A stretch of 64,000 nt of DNA. Source: Drosophila pseudoobscura (lineage: Eukaryota; Arthropoda; Insecta; Diptera; Drosophilidae). The stretch is from positions 21,576,001-21,640,000 of the forward strand of contig NC_046679.1 of the NCBI RefSeq assembly GCF_009870125.1, given 5' to 3'. A program made the position numbers and the translations under genes. The notes beneath the pieces were generated by a model. The model was not told the origin of the DNA, did not search any database, and saw nothing but the letters and a program-made list of their open reading frames with translations. Shown piece after piece: positions 61,330-64,000 of the stretch; position 1 is the stretch's first letter, and each line of letters opens with the position of its first letter.

Positions 61330-61883
61330 ATATCCAGGCAACTCAAAATAATTATTTATTGTCCTGTGGTGGCATTAAGGCACACGCTCCTCGCACAGAT
61401 ACTGCCCATGAGGATGTCGCTTCATGCTCGGAAAATTAAAATTAATGCCATTCGATCCATTCGATTCATTGGGGCGGTCGGGCAGCGCAAGATGAAGGAA
61501 TCATTGGAGGGAGCTGCGTTGCGTTGAGTGTTCAATATGATGCATTTTAAATTTTAATAGGATAAATAAGCACGCATGTGTGCACGGCGCTGCTTGAGTG
61601 TGACGCAGATTAAATTATAGCAAAATATTGCCATCGGCATCGGCAAACCTATAAACAATGGCACAAAAACAGCCCCGTGCCGTCACGATGTCCGGACCAC
61701 CGCAGCAGACAAAAGGCCTTCAAGCCTCGCATGGCACGACCTCTCGGCTTCCATTTTTTTTTTTTGATGAGGTTGCGCTCTTTTTGCATTGCTTTTGTAT
61801 TAAAATTAATTTATGGCGAGGAACAAAATATTTTATATATTTTCTAATTCATTGGAAAATGATTTTATGCGTTGACCAAAGTC

Positions 61884-61908
61884 TTTATACCCTTCGCAAG
61901 GGTATAAA
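61884..61908. mobile_element. Perfect 11-bp hairpin, DINE/INE-type relic
   Basis: TTTATACCCTT, a CGC loop, and AAGGGTATAAA form a perfect 25-nt palindrome. Hairpins of the TATACCC...GGGTATA kind mark ends of small Drosophila Helitron-like repeats and are widely dispersed. Only the hairpin remains here. Confidence 0.45.
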
Positions 61909-63368
61909 AAATCAATTGAATCAGAATATTTCGTAGTGCTATTTATCCCTTAATATATCGAATATTTTCCTGCAAGAGAATTCAAAGTTTTCCACTTGTT
62001 GCCCTCCTTCCTCTCGGCTCTCAATTTAATTTACAAAAAATAAAATATGAAATATCCTCGACATGTGTATGTTTTTTTTTTTATTGCAACATTTTCTCGT
62101 TGTATATTGTATGTATAGTTGTTAAGGTCATCTGTGAACCGGGTGTGTTAAACATTTCCGTCTTGGCTTTTTGGCTCGTCACTTACACGTCGCACGTTTA
62201 ATGCGAACACGCAAACAATTATAAATTTAATTATAAAATTAAAGAGGAAGAGGGTGTGTGTGTTCTCGTGTTGGTTTAGCAAAACATTACGAGGGCGGCA
62301 GTAGATACAGACATATATTTTCGTGACAAGTTTAGAGCAAATTTACACGATAAATTCATTAAAAAGGTACACAAAATGTTGCAAATACTCGTAGTTCACC
62401 GATTTGTAGCGCTATTGCTGCTGCTCTTGTCAGTGTGTTGCAGTTGCATGTTCAGTGGATTCAATTTAATTGTTTTGCAACATGCACACACAGAAATGAC
62501 GTGGCAGGGGATGATAGTAGATTTCGGCAGGGGGTATATATTTTACAAGCTAAAAGAAACATTCTGCGGCATCCGCATAAATTATCAGTTTCCCTCTCTT
62601 TGTTTTCAGCTCGTGTTCTTTCATTGTTTTTGGTAATGTTGGCTCATTTTAATTAAAATCTTTTTTGGCTGTGATAAAAGCCAAACATTAATGTACAAAA
62701 ATGCATGGGCATGCCATGGCACTGGCATTCCAATTCGCATTGCTTGTTGCACATGCAAATTGAGACCCCAACCAAATTGGAACACACGGCCGGGAAATGT
62801 GCTACAATTTATCTATAAATATTTGTGGCTCATTTGCAGAGAAAATTTAGAGGAGTTAGGCGGCAATATAAATGTCAAATGTTGCCCATTTATTTTATGT
62901 GTGGAACAATACGTTTTATTCAAATCTCAAATTGTTCATTGCGACAGATATGAAAATATTTAATTGCCTCTGAATACTCGTATAAACTTTAGATAAGACC
63001 GTTGTGTTTTAGCATCCTTCCATAAAACTTTCGCCATATGTTTGAGCAGTGTATACTAAAAGAAACAATACCCTTACAGGGTTATGGTCCAGGCTTAGTC
63101 TAGGAAAACAATCAAAGAGCGAACATAAACCTAAAACACTCAAAGAGAAATCAAATGGAAACGCACTCAATGAGAAGCGATTTTATGACTGCAATATGCG
63201 AATGGCAACACTGGCGTGATTTGTAGCAATTTAACCATAATTCCATGCTGGAACAACAAAAAAACCTCACAAGCAAATGGAGGGAAAAAAGTTGCTAAAG
63301 CAACACACCATTATTATAAATATTTCATTAAGTTTTAAGTGCCTTCGCGGAGGAGCTAAACAATAAAA

Positions 63369-63506
63369 ATGGGCCAGTGGGACAGGCACGGGCGACACGA
63401 GAAGCACCCGGACCCCAAGCACAACGGCGGCAATTTCCCCAACATTACTCATACGCAGCGTGGTACTGTGTTGATGCGTTGCGAACGTCGCGTCGCCAGT
63501 CAATGA
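63369..63506 (+). CDS. Candidate small ORF, 45 aa, His/Gly-rich start
   Basis: The ATG at 63369 is in an AAAAATGG context. The first 28 codons (MGQWDRHGRHEKHPDPKHNG onward) use strongly GC-ending codons (GGC, CAG, CAC, GAG, AAG, CCC, AAC), in sharp contrast to the AT-rich flanks. The frame ends at a TGA after 45 codons, and no consensus donor was seen inside. It may be a small peptide gene or the start of a first exon whose donor I missed. MG at the start would allow N-myristoylation, but that is only a possibility. Confidence 0.3.
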   Translation: MGQWDRHGRHEKHPDPKHNGGNFPNITHTQRGTVLMRCERRVASQ

Positions 63507-64000
63507 TTGCCTACTTGGGGGGCTACTCCTTGTCCTGGATAATGGTGCTTCTTCCTACGATCCGCTCTGTTGACTCAATAATTTTAATTGCTGTTTGGTT
63601 GGTGTGTGCCGTGGCCTGCCTCACCTCCAGTCGCTGTTTTTCCTTTTTACAATATACATTAATGTATACGCCCGCAAGAGGACCGCCCGCAGATGTTAAG
63701 TGTTTTTATTGGCTGCACAGGCTTTTAGCATAATTGAGTATAGGAAATCACATTATTGACAATTAGAAGTGTCAATAAATCCGTTTTTTATTATCATCCA
63801 ATCATCGATCAAACTCAAGCGTGACTTCTTTATATTTTGGATATTTTCAAGAGAATTATTCCATCCTCATGGTCCTACTGGGTACCACTTAGTCTGCTAC
63901 CATTACAATTATTTGCCATTATTGCCATTCAGGACAGGGCTGCCGCAGTGACTTGTTAATTTGACTGCCTCAACTTGACATTGATTTTTATTGACATTTC
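63507..64000. other. Terminal stretch, nothing recognised
   Basis: The open frame that overlaps the small ORF in another phase becomes hydrophobic (about 63500-63690), but it has no ATG at its start and no splice support. I see no transposon or RNA gene. Confidence 0.45.

Larger units (their letters stand above)
54971..63368. other. Long non-coding stretch with simple repeats
   Basis: No exon is supported. It contains an AT microsatellite (57683-57703), a GA tract (61129-61142), a GCATGCA array (61306-61329) and a perfect hairpin (61884-61908), listed separately, with AT-rich blocks near 56640-56900 and 58310-58620. ORFs of 100-130 aa here are low complexity or lack an ATG. Confidence 0.55.

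Noticed and set aside
63377..63733. 118-aa hydrophobic frame overlapping the small ORF
   Set aside because: It starts at GTG, lies in a different phase from the coding-like codons, and its membrane-like part comes from T-rich sequence.

Overview
The window reads as Drosophila euchromatin, almost all intron or intergenic DNA. The signs are moderate GC with frequent AT-rich stretches, abundant CA, GT, GA and CAG/GCA simple repeats, short hairpin relics of the DINE-1/INE-1 (Helitron-like) type, and a full-length Drosophila-type Ty3/gypsy retrotransposon. The style of the DINE-like relic near 18.0 kb suggests the obscura group (pseudoobscura/miranda type), but I hold that only loosely. There are no bacterial-type operons and no CRISPR array, and I found no tRNA or rRNA gene.

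The dominant feature is an apparently intact LTR retrotransposon at 35769-46118 (10,350 bp). It has two 2,250-bp LTRs that I found identical by eye, a 4-bp target duplication (TGTA), and an 18/18 primer site for tRNA-Lys placed 84 bp inside the LTR edge. Its gag (519 aa) begins with a complete RING-H2 finger and ends with zinc knuckles. Pol (protease, RT, RNase H, integrase) lies in the -1 frame behind a textbook slippery heptamer plus hairpin. There is no env. I place it tentatively near the Ulysses/Osvaldo group. The RING finger on Gag is the most unusual thing here, because it would make the capsid precursor a candidate ubiquitin E3 ligase.

A second mobile-element region lies at about 52.54-53.99 kb, with its main coding sense on the minus strand. 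It holds a frameshifted remnant of a Helitron Rep/helicase N-terminal domain, then about 3.5 copies of a decayed 110-bp coding tandem repeat, then two 94-bp coding-like arms in inverted orientation (66/94 identical, no gaps). Short Helitron/DINE-like hairpins lie at 17.99-18.12 kb and 61.88 kb.

Host coding sequence is sparse and mostly unidentified. The best candidates are a Lys-rich 126-aa single-exon gene (8465-8845), a first coding exon ending at a GTAAGA donor (34324-34569), an open exon behind a strong acceptor on the minus strand (46599-47033), and several short ORFs (17880-17954, 51203-51544 minus, 54857-54970, 63369-63506). Everything else reads as non-coding DNA with simple repeats; the larger stretches are described individually.
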